In this document: one piece after another, positions 16,858 to 24,679 of the stretch | Layout: every line of letters starts with the position of its first letter | Position numbering within the stretch: the stretch's first letter is position 1 | Assembly: GCF_049116215.1 (NCBI RefSeq) | Contig: NZ_JAGDZB010000001.1 | Coordinates: forward strand, 682,001-746,000 | DNA: 64,000 nt | Origin: Shimia sp049116215 | GTDB taxonomy: Bacteria > Pseudomonadota > Alphaproteobacteria > Rhodobacterales > Rhodobacteraceae | Direction: 5' to 3' | Made by a program: the position numbers and the translations under genes | Notes under the pieces: model-generated | Told to the model about the DNA's origin: nothing | Database searches by the model: none | What the model saw: the letters and a program-made list of their open reading frames with translations, nothing else

Positions 16858-18324
16858 ATGCGGGTTTTCTGTGCTTCGGTTGCCACCGAAACCAACACTT
16901 TTTCGCCGTTGCGCACTGATTTTGCCGACTTCGCACAGAGCTTTTACGCCCCGCCCGGCAAGCATCCGGAAACGCCCACCCTTTGCAGCGCGGTTTTCCC
17001 CGCCCTGCGTAAACGCGCCAAAGCGGGCGAGGTGGAGCTGATCGAGGGCACCGCCACCTGGGCAGAACCAGGCGGCCTTGTGAACGCCCGCACCTGGGAT
17101 CGCCTGCGCGAAGAAGTGCTGGACCAGTTGAAAGCCGCCTTGCCGGTGGAAGCTGTTGTCCTGGGCTTGCACGGCGCAATGATTGCCGATGGCTGCGTCG
17201 ATTGTGAAGGCACTCTGATCGAAGCCGTGCGCGAGATTGTTGGACCTGCAGTCACCATTGGCGTGACCTTTGATCCGCACAGCCACCTGAGCGACAAACG
17301 TGTGAGTAACGCCGATATCATCACCGTGTTCAAAGAATTTCCCCACACGGATTTTGTTGAAACCGGCGAAGCCTGTGTAGACCTGACCCTGCGCGCCGCC
17401 GGTGGCGAGATCATCCCGCAGATCTCAGTGTTTGATGTGCGAATGATGGACGTGCTGCCCACCAGCCGCCACCCCATGCGCGGCTTTGTGGACAAGATGA
17501 TGGCGCTAGAAGCCGACGGCACAGCCCTGTCGATCTCCACTATTCACGGCTTTATGGCGGGCGACTCCCCAGATCTTGGCGCTAAAATCATTGTGATCAG
17601 CAACGGTAACAAACCTGCGGGAACCGCTCTCGCCCGCGAGTTGGGGATGGAGCTGTTTTCTTGCCGTGGCACCACCAAACCCGAGTTTCTCACCGTCGAA
17701 GACGCTCTCACTAAAGCCACTACGGCAAGCGCTGGCCCGGTGATCATTGCAGACGTTTGGGACAATCCAGGCGGCGGTGTGGCGGGCGATTCTACCATTC
17801 TATTGCAAGCGGCATTGGAAATGCAGGTCGCCAATATGGCACTCGGTACCATCTGGGATCCGATGGCTGTTCGCCTGTGTCACGCCGCAGGCGAAGGCGC
17901 AGAGCTCGATCTGCGCTTTGGCGGCAAGACCTCTGCCCACGCGGGCGCTCCGATTGATGCCACCGTCACCGTGCAAAAAGTCGTCACTGACGCTGTTCAA
18001 AGCTTCGGCGACTCCATCGTCCCGTTGGGTGACTGCGCCGTGATCAATGTGAACGGCATCGACGTGGCGCTCAATTCCAACCGCTCTCAAACCTTCTCCC
18101 CGGACCTGTTCACCAACCTCGGCATCGACATTGCCGCAAAACAGGTGGTGGCAGTGAAATCCACCAACCACTTCCACGGCGCCTTTGCTCCGGTTGCCGC
18201 AGACATCCTGTATGCAGCCGTCAATGGCCCCTACCCCAACGACCCAACCACGACTCCTTTCACCCGCCTGACGCGCCCTCTGTGGCCCATTGTTGAGGCG
18301 CCGCATGAAGAGGAACTGGCATGA
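16858..18324 (+). CDS. M81 family hydrolase (MlrC-like metallopeptidase)
   Basis: A 488-residue cytoplasmic protein of the MlrC family, named after the microcystin-degradation enzyme MlrC. Seen are N-terminal 'ATETNTFSP', 'LGLHGAM' near 101-107, the metal-ligand region 'VTFDPHSHLSD' near 138-148, and 'DVWDNPGGGVAGDS' near 299-312 at the start of the C-terminal domain. Real substrates of most family members are unknown, and the MlrC name should not be read as toxin breakdown. It follows the TRAP operon and overlaps the next gene by 4 nt, so it probably processes the imported compound. Confidence 0.85.
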   Translation: MRVFCASVATETNTFSPLRTDFADFAQSFYAPPGKHPETPTLCSAVFPALRKRAKAGEVELIEGTATWAEPGGLVNARTWDRLREEVLDQLKAALPVEAVVLGLHGAMIADGCVDCEGTLIEAVREIVGPAVTIGVTFDPHSHLSDKRVSNADIITVFKEFPHTDFVETGEACVDLTLRAAGGEIIPQISVFDVRMMDVLPTSRHPMRGFVDKMMALEADGTALSISTIHGFMAGDSPDLGAKIIVISNGNKPAGTALARELGMELFSCRGTTKPEFLTVEDALTKATTASAGPVIIADVWDNPGGGVAGDSTILLQAALEMQVANMALGTIWDPMAVRLCHAAGEGAELDLRFGGKTSAHAGAPIDATVTVQKVVTDAVQSFGDSIVPLGDCAVINVNGIDVALNSNRSQTFSPDLFTNLGIDIAAKQVVAVKSTNHFHGAFAPVAADILYAAVNGPYPNDPTTTPFTRLTRPLWPIVEAPHEEELA

Positions 18325-19376
18325 CCTTCCCATCCATCGACACGCCCGCAGTGCTGATTGATCTCAACATTGCTGAGGCCAATATCGACCGCTACCAAGC
18401 CTATTGTGACGATCACAAATTGCACCTGCGGCCCCATATCAAAACCCACAAGCTGCCCCTGCTGGCCAAACGCCAACTGGAAGCTGGAGCCGTTGGGATC
18501 TGCTGTCAAAAGGTCAGCGAAGCTGAGGCCATGATCTCCGAGGGCGGAATCGAAAACATATTGATCACCTACAACATTCTCGGGTCCGAGAAATTGGCTC
18601 GCCTGCGCGCACTCTCCGAAAAAGTCCGCCTGAGTGTTGTGGCCGACAGCAAAGCCGCCATCAACGGTCTCTCAGACGCCTTCACCGGCGCCCCAACATC
18701 CCTAACCGTGCTGGTCGAATGCGACACCGGCGGCGCACGCTGTGGCGTGATGACTCCCGAGCAAGCGGCTGATCTTGCGGCACACATCGACGCTAAACCT
18801 GGACTGGCCTTTGGCGGTCTGATGACACACCCGTCGATTGGACAAGAAGCGACCGTACAAAATTGGCTGACCACCGCGGTGGACATGATCACCGCAACCG
18901 GCCTGCAGGTGCAAACAGTCTCGATCGGCAGCAGCCCTAACATGTGGCGCACACATGACGTGCCCATTGCCACCGAATACCGAATTGGCACTTACATCTA
19001 CAACGATCGCTCCCTGGTCGCGCATGGCGTCTGCACCGAGGACGATTGCGCTCTCACGGTTTTGGCCACAGTGGTCTCCGTACCGAACGACACCCGCGCC
19101 ATCATCGATGCTGGCTCCAAAGTGCTGACCTCCGACTTGCTTGGGCTGGAAGGGCATGGTGGTGTTGTCGGACGCCCTGACATCACAATTTCCGGCCTGG
19201 CCGAAGAGCACGGCATCCTGACCGCTGACACCATCAATCTCACTGTCGGCGACCGCCTGCGCATCATCCCCAACCACGCCTGCGTGGTGACCAATATGAT
19301 GGATGAGATCCAACTGATCCGCGGCGACACCCCACAGGGCGCACAGCCCGTTGCCGCACGCGGCAAGGTCTGGTGA
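18321..19376 (+). CDS. DSD1-type PLP enzyme (D-threonine aldolase / 3-hydroxy-D-aspartate aldolase-like)
   Basis: A 351-residue PLP enzyme with an alanine-racemase-like N-terminal barrel and a DSD1 C-terminal domain. The PLP lysine is probably K41 in RPHIKTHK. A divalent-metal site typical of the family is indicated by H319 and C321 in PNHAC. Relatives cleave D-threonine, D-3-hydroxyaspartate or related beta-hydroxy amino acids to glycine plus an aldehyde or glyoxylate, or dehydrate D-serine. ATGA overlap with the M81 gene indicates translational coupling and a shared pathway. Exact substrate cannot be fixed from sequence. Confidence 0.85.
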   Translation: MTFPSIDTPAVLIDLNIAEANIDRYQAYCDDHKLHLRPHIKTHKLPLLAKRQLEAGAVGICCQKVSEAEAMISEGGIENILITYNILGSEKLARLRALSEKVRLSVVADSKAAINGLSDAFTGAPTSLTVLVECDTGGARCGVMTPEQAADLAAHIDAKPGLAFGGLMTHPSIGQEATVQNWLTTAVDMITATGLQVQTVSIGSSPNMWRTHDVPIATEYRIGTYIYNDRSLVAHGVCTEDDCALTVLATVVSVPNDTRAIIDAGSKVLTSDLLGLEGHGGVVGRPDITISGLAEEHGILTADTINLTVGDRLRIIPNHACVVTNMMDEIQLIRGDTPQGAQPVAARGKVW

Positions 19377-19427
19377 CCTTCGCTCCCAACCCCTTTCTCT
19401 TTTACCTAAACACAAGGACTCACAAAT

Positions 19428-19826
19428 ATGAGCAGCAAAAAAATCATACGCCTCGGAGATGACCGCACCGGTGCCGGTGGACAGCCTCTGCCCTTTGCCC
19501 CAGCGGTGCGGGCCGGCGACTTTGTCTTCATCTCCGGCCAGGTGGCGATGAAAGAAAACGGCGAGATCGAAGACGGTGGCATCGAAAGCCAAACCCGCCG
19601 CACCATGGAAAACCTGATCAAGGCGCTGGAACTGGCCGATTGCACCCTGGAAGACATCGCCAAAGTGGGCGTCTGGCTCGACGATCCGCGTGACTTCTGG
19701 ACCTTCAACCGCGTGTACGCCAGCTACTTCCCCAACGGCGGCCCTGCACGCTCCACTGTGCGTTCTCAGATCATGGTGGACGCCAAGGTCGAGATCGACG
19801 CGATGGTCTACAAACCACTGGACTAA
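19428..19826 (+). CDS. RidA family protein
   Basis: A 132-residue small trimeric-type protein. RidA members hydrolyse reactive enamine/imine intermediates made by PLP enzymes. The family motif 'GDFVFISGQV' is near 32-41, and the conserved arginine is in 'STVRSQIMVDAKVEIDA' near 110-126. It sits at the end of the TRAP-M81-DSD1 cluster, 51 nt after the PLP enzyme, which suits removal of an imine intermediate produced by that enzyme. It ends before a strong terminator. Confidence 0.9.
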   Translation: MSSKKIIRLGDDRTGAGGQPLPFAPAVRAGDFVFISGQVAMKENGEIEDGGIESQTRRTMENLIKALELADCTLEDIAKVGVWLDDPRDFWTFNRVYASYFPNGGPARSTVRSQIMVDAKVEIDAMVYKPLD

Positions 19827-19853
19827 CCCCAATCGGTTCAAATCCATTCTTCA

Positions 19854-19880
19854 ATGGCCCGCCTTTGGTGGGCCATTTTT
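19854..19880 (+). terminator. Intrinsic terminator after RidA gene
   Basis: A 10-bp stem (19854-19863 with 19867-19876, one G-T pair, loop TTT) is followed by a T-run. It ends the TRAP/M81/RidA operon. Confidence 0.85.
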
Positions 19881-19973
19881 GTGTCCGAAAGACACCCCCG
19901 CTCAAACCACACGCCATACGGTACAAAGCGCGGCGATGCTGCGGAAGCTATTCTGATTTTGGGAAAGAACCAA

Positions 19974-20060
19974 TGGTGCCCAGAAGAGGACTCGAACCTC
20001 CACGTCCATACGGACACTAGCACCTGAAGCTAGCGCGTCTACCAATTCCGCCATCTGGGC
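19974..20060 (-). tRNA. tRNA-Leu (anticodon CAG)
   Basis: Minus-strand cloverleaf of 87 nt with encoded CCA. The acceptor stem GCCCAGA pairs with TCTGGGC, the discriminator base is A as usual for leucine, the D-loop region is GCGGAATTGGTAGAC, and anticodon stem CTAGC/GCTAG encloses loop TTCAGGT, giving CAG. A long variable arm (GTGTCCGTATGGAC region) marks a class II tRNA, and GGTTCGAGTCC forms the T arm. No integrase or duplicated tRNA end is seen nearby. Confidence 0.96.
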
Positions 20061-20078
20061 ACGGGTTGGTGAGACAGG

Positions 20079-20107
20079 CGTTTAAGCCTAGCTGCGGGGG
20101 GTGTCAA
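20079..20107 (-). promoter_or_regulatory. Promoter of tRNA-Leu
   Basis: On the minus strand a consensus TTGACA (20107-20102), a 17-nt spacer and TAAACG (20084-20079) end about 18 nt before the mature tRNA 5' end. This is among the best sigma-70 matches in the window. Confidence 0.75.
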
Positions 20108-20281
20108 CGCGATTCTCGGACTTTTTCAACTTTTGTCTTCGCACCGACAATCCCGACTCCGAGACACCCCCAAATTTGGCAAATTTTGCAGGGGTTTCTT
20201 GTCGCGCCCCCAGCTTTGGAACTTGTTCTGAACCGCTGTCGGCGCTATCCATCTCTAAATGGTCTACCTTGGAGGCAACCC

Positions 20282-21262
20282 ATGTCCAAACTTGTCACCA
20301 TCTTTGGCGGCTCCGGCTTTGTCGGACGTCACATTGCCCGCCGTATGGCAAAAGAAGGCTGGCTCGTACGGGTCGCGGTGCGCCGCCCCAACGAAGCCAT
20401 GTTTGTGAAGCCTTACGGCTCTGTTGGCCAAGTCGAACCAGTGTTCTGCAACGTTCGTGACGACGCCTCCGTTCAGGCTGTGATGCAAGGCTCTGACGCG
20501 GTGGTGAACTGCGTTGGCATTCTGTCAGACCGTGCCAAGAACACGTTTGACGCTGTGCAGCACGAAGGCGCCGAACGCATTGCCCGCATCGCCGCAGCAG
20601 AAAACGTTGACACCATGGTGCATATCTCTGCCATCGGCGCTGACAAGGACAGTGACAGCGACTATGCGCTGTCCAAGGCACTTGGCGAAGACGGCGTGCT
20701 GCAACACATGCCCAACGCCATGATCCTGCGCCCATCGGTGATTTTTGGTCAGGACGATCAGTTCTTCAACCGCTTCGCCTCCATGTCGCGGCTGGGTCCG
20801 GTTCTGCCCCTGGTGGGCGGCGACACCAAGTTCCAGCCGGTCTATGTTGATGACGTGGCGCAAGCAGCTGTCATGGGCATCAAAGGCAAGGCCACCGGCA
20901 CCTTTGAGCTCGGCGGACCGGAAGTGGACACTCTGCGGGGCTGGGTCACCGAGATGCTCGAGGTCATCCATCGCAACAAGCTGATCGCCAACTTGCCGTT
21001 TTTTGTTGGCGGCCTGATGGCTTTTGGCTTTGGCCTGCTTCAGAGCGTGACGTTTGGTTTGGTCCACAATTCCGTGATCACCAAAGACCAACTTAAGTTG
21101 CTGAAAAAAGACAATGTGGTCAGCGACGATGCGCAGGGCTTTGCCGCACTTGGCATCAGGCCGCTGGCGCCGGAAGCCATCATGCCCGACTATCTGTGGC
21201 GCTTCCGCCCGTCTGGCCAGTACGACGCCATCAAAGATTCGGCGCGCAATCTCAAGATCTGA
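20282..21262 (+). CDS. NDUFA9-like complex I-associated NAD(P)-binding protein
   Basis: A 326-residue atypical short-chain dehydrogenase related to the mitochondrial complex I accessory subunit NDUFA9. The Rossmann motif FGGSGFVGRHIARRM is at about 6-20, followed by 'RVAVRRPNEA'. The middle 'VHISAIGADKDSDSDYALSK' replaces the canonical YxxxK catalytic site with a related Y...K arrangement. The ATG at 20282 follows GGAGG; the longer upstream reading is noncoding. It is a single gene with its own terminator. Role in complex I assembly or quinone-related function is inferred from the family only. Confidence 0.85.
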   Translation: MSKLVTIFGGSGFVGRHIARRMAKEGWLVRVAVRRPNEAMFVKPYGSVGQVEPVFCNVRDDASVQAVMQGSDAVVNCVGILSDRAKNTFDAVQHEGAERIARIAAAENVDTMVHISAIGADKDSDSDYALSKALGEDGVLQHMPNAMILRPSVIFGQDDQFFNRFASMSRLGPVLPLVGGDTKFQPVYVDDVAQAAVMGIKGKATGTFELGGPEVDTLRGWVTEMLEVIHRNKLIANLPFFVGGLMAFGFGLLQSVTFGLVHNSVITKDQLKLLKKDNVVSDDAQGFAALGIRPLAPEAIMPDYLWRFRPSGQYDAIKDSARNLKI

Positions 21263-21280
21263 CGCACTCCAACTCCAACA

Positions 21281-21315
21281 AAAAGCCCCGCCTGACACAC
21301 TCAGGCGGGGCTTTT
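21281..21315. terminator. Bidirectional terminator
   Basis: A perfect 15-bp stem (21281-21295 with 21301-21315) with loop CACAC, flanked by A-run and T-run, separates the convergent NDUFA9-like gene and the ion channel gene. Confidence 0.92.
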
Positions 21316-21339
21316 TGCTTTAAAAGGGGCCTGACCACC

Positions 21340-22119
21340 TTAGCGGCTGTCCCGCTCCTTCAACATCTTTTCAATATCCCCCAACCGCGCCAGCACTTCG
21401 TCGCGGTAGTTACCGGTCTCGGCCTCGGCCTCCACATGGTGCGCGTCCTGCATGGAGTTCACCACCAAACCCACCACAAGGTTGAGCACCACAAACGTGG
21501 TCAGCAGAATAAACGGCACAAAGAACATCCAGGCGTAGGGATAAACCTCCATCACCGGACGCACGATGCCCATGGACCAGCTTTCCAGCGTCATGATCTG
21601 AAACAGCGAGTAACCAGATTTTCCAAGCGTGCCAAACCAAACCGGGAAGGCCGCACCAAACAGTTTGGTTGCCATCACCGCGCCAATATAGAAAATCAGC
21701 GCCATGAGCAGGAATACGGAGCCCATGCCTGGCAAAGCATTGAGCAACCCTTCGATGACGCGGCGCAGAGACGGTGCAACCGACACCACCCGCAACAGAC
21801 GCAGAATCCGCAACGCCCGTAGCACTGAAAGCCCTTGGGCCGCAGGCACCAACGCCACGCCGACAATGATGAAATCAAACAGGTTCCAACCGTCTCGGAA
21901 AAACTGGCCACGCTGCACATAAAGCTTGGCAACAATCTCTCCGACAAAAATCGCCAAACACAGCGCGTCCAGCGTGATCAGAAGTGGACCAATAGCCTCC
22001 ATCAGAGGTTTGGACGTCTCCATGCCAAGGATGACGGCATTGAAAAGGATCACGCCCAAAATGGCGTTGCGAAAGGCAGGGCGCTCAATAAACGCCCCGA
22101 TTTTGTCGCGTAGGCTCAT
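21340..22119 (-). CDS. Bacterial voltage-gated sodium channel (NaChBac/Nav family)
   Basis: A 259-residue single-repeat six-helix channel that would act as a homotetramer in the inner membrane. The S4 voltage sensor is visible as regularly spaced arginines in 'LRALRILRLLRVVSVAPSL'. The pore has selectivity-filter motif TLESWSM with E179, the four-glutamate ring of sodium-selective bacterial channels. The S6 helix 'FVVLNLVVGLVVNSMQDAHH' is followed by an acidic neck and a short C-terminal coiled coil (about 238-259). Close relatives are known from roseobacters. A role in motility or pH/sodium balance is plausible but not shown. Confidence 0.93.
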   Translation of the reverse strand: MSLRDKIGAFIERPAFRNAILGVILFNAVILGMETSKPLMEAIGPLLITLDALCLAIFVGEIVAKLYVQRGQFFRDGWNLFDFIIVGVALVPAAQGLSVLRALRILRLLRVVSVAPSLRRVIEGLLNALPGMGSVFLLMALIFYIGAVMATKLFGAAFPVWFGTLGKSGYSLFQIMTLESWSMGIVRPVMEVYPYAWMFFVPFILLTTFVVLNLVVGLVVNSMQDAHHVEAEAETGNYRDEVLARLGDIEKMLKERDSR

Positions 22120-22215
22120 ATAAGAATTCTCAAAGTTGCGCGTTTGTACTTGGGTTGAGGGCTACATAGGTGAGGGGGGCGGGTCTTCGCAACCCACCCC
22201 CACAAATCATTGCAC

Positions 22216-23058
22216 TTATGGTTTCCAGCCCGGCGGTCCAAACAGCCGCCCCCACAACTCTCGTCCAGTCTTGGCGCGCTTGATGTCACGCCACAGTCCT
22301 GGCAACTCAGAGAACCACACTTTGACCGGGTTCTGGCTGTCAAAATCGGTGGTCAGCCCGTATCGCGGCCGCTCTTCTTCCACCTGAAAGCTGCCAAACA
22401 ACCGGTCCCAGATGATTAGGATGCCACCGTAGTTCTTATCCAGATACTTGTTGTCACAACCATGATGCACCCGGTGATGGCTTGGCGTGTTCAACACTTT
22501 CTCCAGCGGGCCCAGCTTGCCAATCAACTCGGTGTGCAACCATGTCTGATAAGCCTGCACAAGGATCACCGATCCCAGAACCACATCCGGACTGAAGCCA
22601 ACCAAGATCATGGGAATATGCGCAATGAAGGACCACAGGCTTTCCAGCGGCCCAAAGCGCACAGCGGTGACAATGTTATAGTCCCGGCTGGAGTGATGCA
22701 CCGCGTGTTGCGTCCACAGGATGCGCACCCGATGGGCAATCCGATGCTCCCAATAATACGTCAGATCAGCAATCAACACCGCCAACAGGATCCAGGGCAA
22801 TGTAGTTGGCAAATGCCAACTCACCACGGTTTCGCTAAAGACATAGAGGCCAAAATAGAGCGCCGTCATCATTGTCGCTTCGAGCAACAGATAGGGTACC
22901 TGTGTCGACGCACTCGCCAACATTTCAAGCCAAGTTTTGCCTTTCAACGACCCTTTAAACCAGGCTTCGGCAATCTCAATCACAAGGATGGCCAGCCCGA
23001 TGAGAAAGAACACCTCATCTACCTGCGTGGCCAATTCAATAAACTGCTCCGGTATCAT
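22216..23058 (-). CDS. Sterol desaturase / fatty acid hydroxylase family protein
   Basis: A 280-residue membrane di-iron oxygenase. The histidine clusters HRIAH, 'HAVHHSSRDYN' and 'HHRVHHG' form the expected metal site, set between hydrophobic helices. The ATG at 23058 overlaps the TetR stop codon (ATGA), supporting this start over an upstream in-frame one and indicating translational coupling. Substrate may be a membrane lipid, sterol/hopanoid or carotenoid; sequence alone cannot decide. It is controlled with, and probably by, the TetR gene ahead of it. Confidence 0.88.
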   Translation of the reverse strand: MIPEQFIELATQVDEVFFLIGLAILVIEIAEAWFKGSLKGKTWLEMLASASTQVPYLLLEATMMTALYFGLYVFSETVVSWHLPTTLPWILLAVLIADLTYYWEHRIAHRVRILWTQHAVHHSSRDYNIVTAVRFGPLESLWSFIAHIPMILVGFSPDVVLGSVILVQAYQTWLHTELIGKLGPLEKVLNTPSHHRVHHGCDNKYLDKNYGGILIIWDRLFGSFQVEEERPRYGLTTDFDSQNPVKVWFSELPGLWRDIKRAKTGRELWGRLFGPPGWKP

Positions 23059-23603
23059 TTTGCCCCTCCCGTCAAACCCGATTGCAACGTGCGCCATGCC
23101 AGCGCTGCGGCCTCCTCAGGCGTTGCATCGCCATCCCGCACCACGGTCCAGGCGGCATAGGTCAGTGTTTCAATTGCCTGCACGATCCAGGCGGTTGGCA
23201 CAGTTGCGTCAAACCCACCTTCCTCTTTCGCCGCCTCAACTGCTTCGGCGGTTTCGTCCAGCTGTTGCGTGTAGGCCTCCAGCACCTCTGGCACATGATC
23301 TAAGGGTTCATTGGCAAGGAACATTTGCCGATCCGCCAGCGGAATGATCACCTCCAGACTCAGGCGCAATGCCTCTGTGTAACTCGGCGCATCCTTGGTG
23401 GCTGCCTCTATGGCATCATCTAATTCTTGCATCGCAACCATCGCGAGCGCGGCCATAAGGTCCTCGCGCCCGGCATAGTGACGATGCAACGTCGCACGCC
23501 CCACACCCGCCTCTTTGGCGACATCCGCCAATGTGGCTGTGGGATTTGCGGAGAAGACGGAGAACCCCGCCTCAATGATTTTGGCTTCTGATTTTTTAAA
23601 CAT
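23055..23603 (-). CDS. TetR family transcriptional regulator
   Basis: A 182-residue repressor with the N-terminal TetR DNA-binding domain (about 1-50). The helix-turn-helix is seen in 'TLADVAKEAGVGRATLHRHY'. The rest is a helical ligand domain. First gene of a two-gene operon with a membrane hydroxylase. A perfect 8-bp inverted repeat overlaps its start codon, suggesting autoregulation. An alternative ATG six codons upstream lies inside the repeat. The ligand may be the substrate or product of the hydroxylase. Confidence 0.88.
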   Translation of the reverse strand: MFKKSEAKIIEAGFSVFSANPTATLADVAKEAGVGRATLHRHYAGREDLMAALAMVAMQELDDAIEAATKDAPSYTEALRLSLEVIIPLADRQMFLANEPLDHVPEVLEAYTQQLDETAEAVEAAKEEGGFDATVPTAWIVQAIETLTYAAWTVVRDGDATPEEAAALAWRTLQSGLTGGAK

Positions 23604-23621
23604 GAGACAAAGATGTCTCAT
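23602..23621. promoter_or_regulatory. Probable TetR operator
   Basis: Inverted repeat ATGAGACA (23602-23609), 4-nt spacer, TGTCTCAT (23614-23621), perfectly symmetric in its arms and overlapping the start codon of the TetR gene. Size and placement are typical of an autoregulatory TetR site. Confidence 0.55.
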
Positions 23622-23716
23622 TTTTACGTGATGTCAAGAGGTGCCCTTTGCGCAATTTTCGGGTCGCCGCGCCAAACTCGACAAACTAGGTTACTCTCAA
23701 GACAGGAGATGACCCC

Positions 23717-24562
23717 ATGAATGACATGACCGAAGGCTATCACTACAACGTCATGCGCCGCGCAATTGACCTGATCGATCAAGGTGGTGAAAACATGTCT
23801 CTCGACGACCTCTCCAAGGCCATGGGCATGAGCCCCGCGCACTTTCAACGGCTCTTCACTCGGTGGGCCGGCGTCTCTCCCAAACGGTTTCAACAGTATC
23901 TCACTTTGGGCCACGCTAAAGTGCTGCTGCACGATCACTTCACCACATTGGACACCGCCAATTCCGTGGGCCTCTCCGGTTCTGGCCGATTGCACGACCT
24001 GTTTCTACGCTGGGAAGCCATGAGCCCTGGCGACTACGCCAAGCGCGGCGAGGGCCTGACCATCTATTGGGGGTGGTTTGACAGCCCCTTTGGTCTCTCA
24101 CTGGTTGCAGGCACGGAAAAAGGCATCTGTGGTATCGGCTTTGCCGCAGAAACGGGAACTGAGGCCACGATGGAAGACCTGTTTTCCCGCTGGCCCAACG
24201 CTAACCTAGTAGAAGATCCGATGTTCCTGCGCCCTTGGGTGCTTGCCGCCTACCAAGCGGAGCAGGCCGATCACGACAAAGTGCCAGTCTTTATGATTGG
24301 TTCCGCGCTGCAGATCAAAGTCTGGGAAGCGCTCATGCGCATCCCCTCCGGTGAGGTCACAACTTATGCCGAAATCGCCCGCAGCATCGGAAATCCCCGC
24401 GCGGTGCGGGCCGTTGGCACCGCCGTGGGTCGCAACCCGGTTAGTTGGCTGATCCCCTGTCACCGTGCCATGCGCAAATCTGGCGGGTTGGGCGGCTACC
24501 ACTGGGGCTTACCAGTCAAACGCGCTCTGCTCGCTTATGAGTCCGCCCGCGCCGAGGCCTGA
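23717..24562 (+). CDS. Ada-like protein: AraC-type DNA-binding domain plus O6-alkylguanine-DNA methyltransferase
   Basis: A 281-residue fusion for alkylation repair and its regulation. An AraC-type helix-turn-helix (about 15-105) is followed by a methyltransferase domain (about 110-280). The alkyl-acceptor cysteine lies in WLIPCHRAMRKSGGLGGYHW. 'GEVTTYAEIARSIGNPRAVRAVG' is the DNA-binding recognition region. Compared with E. coli Ada, the N-terminal zinc/methylphosphotriester domain with its four cysteines is missing, so activation by methylphosphotriesters is not expected. AGGAG sits 8 nt before the ATG. Expressed divergently from the TetR operon. Confidence 0.92.
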   Translation: MNDMTEGYHYNVMRRAIDLIDQGGENMSLDDLSKAMGMSPAHFQRLFTRWAGVSPKRFQQYLTLGHAKVLLHDHFTTLDTANSVGLSGSGRLHDLFLRWEAMSPGDYAKRGEGLTIYWGWFDSPFGLSLVAGTEKGICGIGFAAETGTEATMEDLFSRWPNANLVEDPMFLRPWVLAAYQAEQADHDKVPVFMIGSALQIKVWEALMRIPSGEVTTYAEIARSIGNPRAVRAVGTAVGRNPVSWLIPCHRAMRKSGGLGGYHWGLPVKRALLAYESARAEA

Positions 24563-24606
24563 GCTGACCTTCGGCATCAATTTGCCGATACCACGCGGCT
24601 CTTTGC

Positions 24607-24635
24607 TTGGGGCACACCGAGAAACCAAGTATACA
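24607..24635 (+). promoter_or_regulatory. Possible promoter of OmpA-family lipoprotein gene
   Basis: TTGGGG (24607-24612), 17-nt spacer, TATACA (24630-24635). The predicted start near 24642 would give a leader of about 40 nt that folds onto its own ribosome-binding site. The -35 element is weak. Confidence 0.4.
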
Positions 24636-24637
24636 GG

Positions 24638-24672
24638 CCTCAAAAGCCGATCAACGGCATCAATACTTGAGG
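24638..24672 (+). promoter_or_regulatory. Leader hairpin overlapping ribosome-binding site
   Basis: Outer stem CCTCAA (24638-24643) with TTGAGG (24667-24672), inner stem GCCG (24646-24649) with CGGC (24655-24658). The 3' arm TTGAGG contains the GAGG ribosome-binding site of the gene starting at 24680, so folding could limit translation. Confidence 0.35.
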
Positions 24673-24679
24673 CAATGAG

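Noticed and set aside
16858..18324. Reading the M81 gene as a microcystin-degrading peptidase
   Set aside because: No mlrA, mlrB or mlrD partner is present; the family is broad and the context is a TRAP catabolic operon.
19881..20281. Possible integration site at tRNA-Leu
   Set aside because: No integrase, no repeated tRNA 3' end and no foreign-looking genes next to it.
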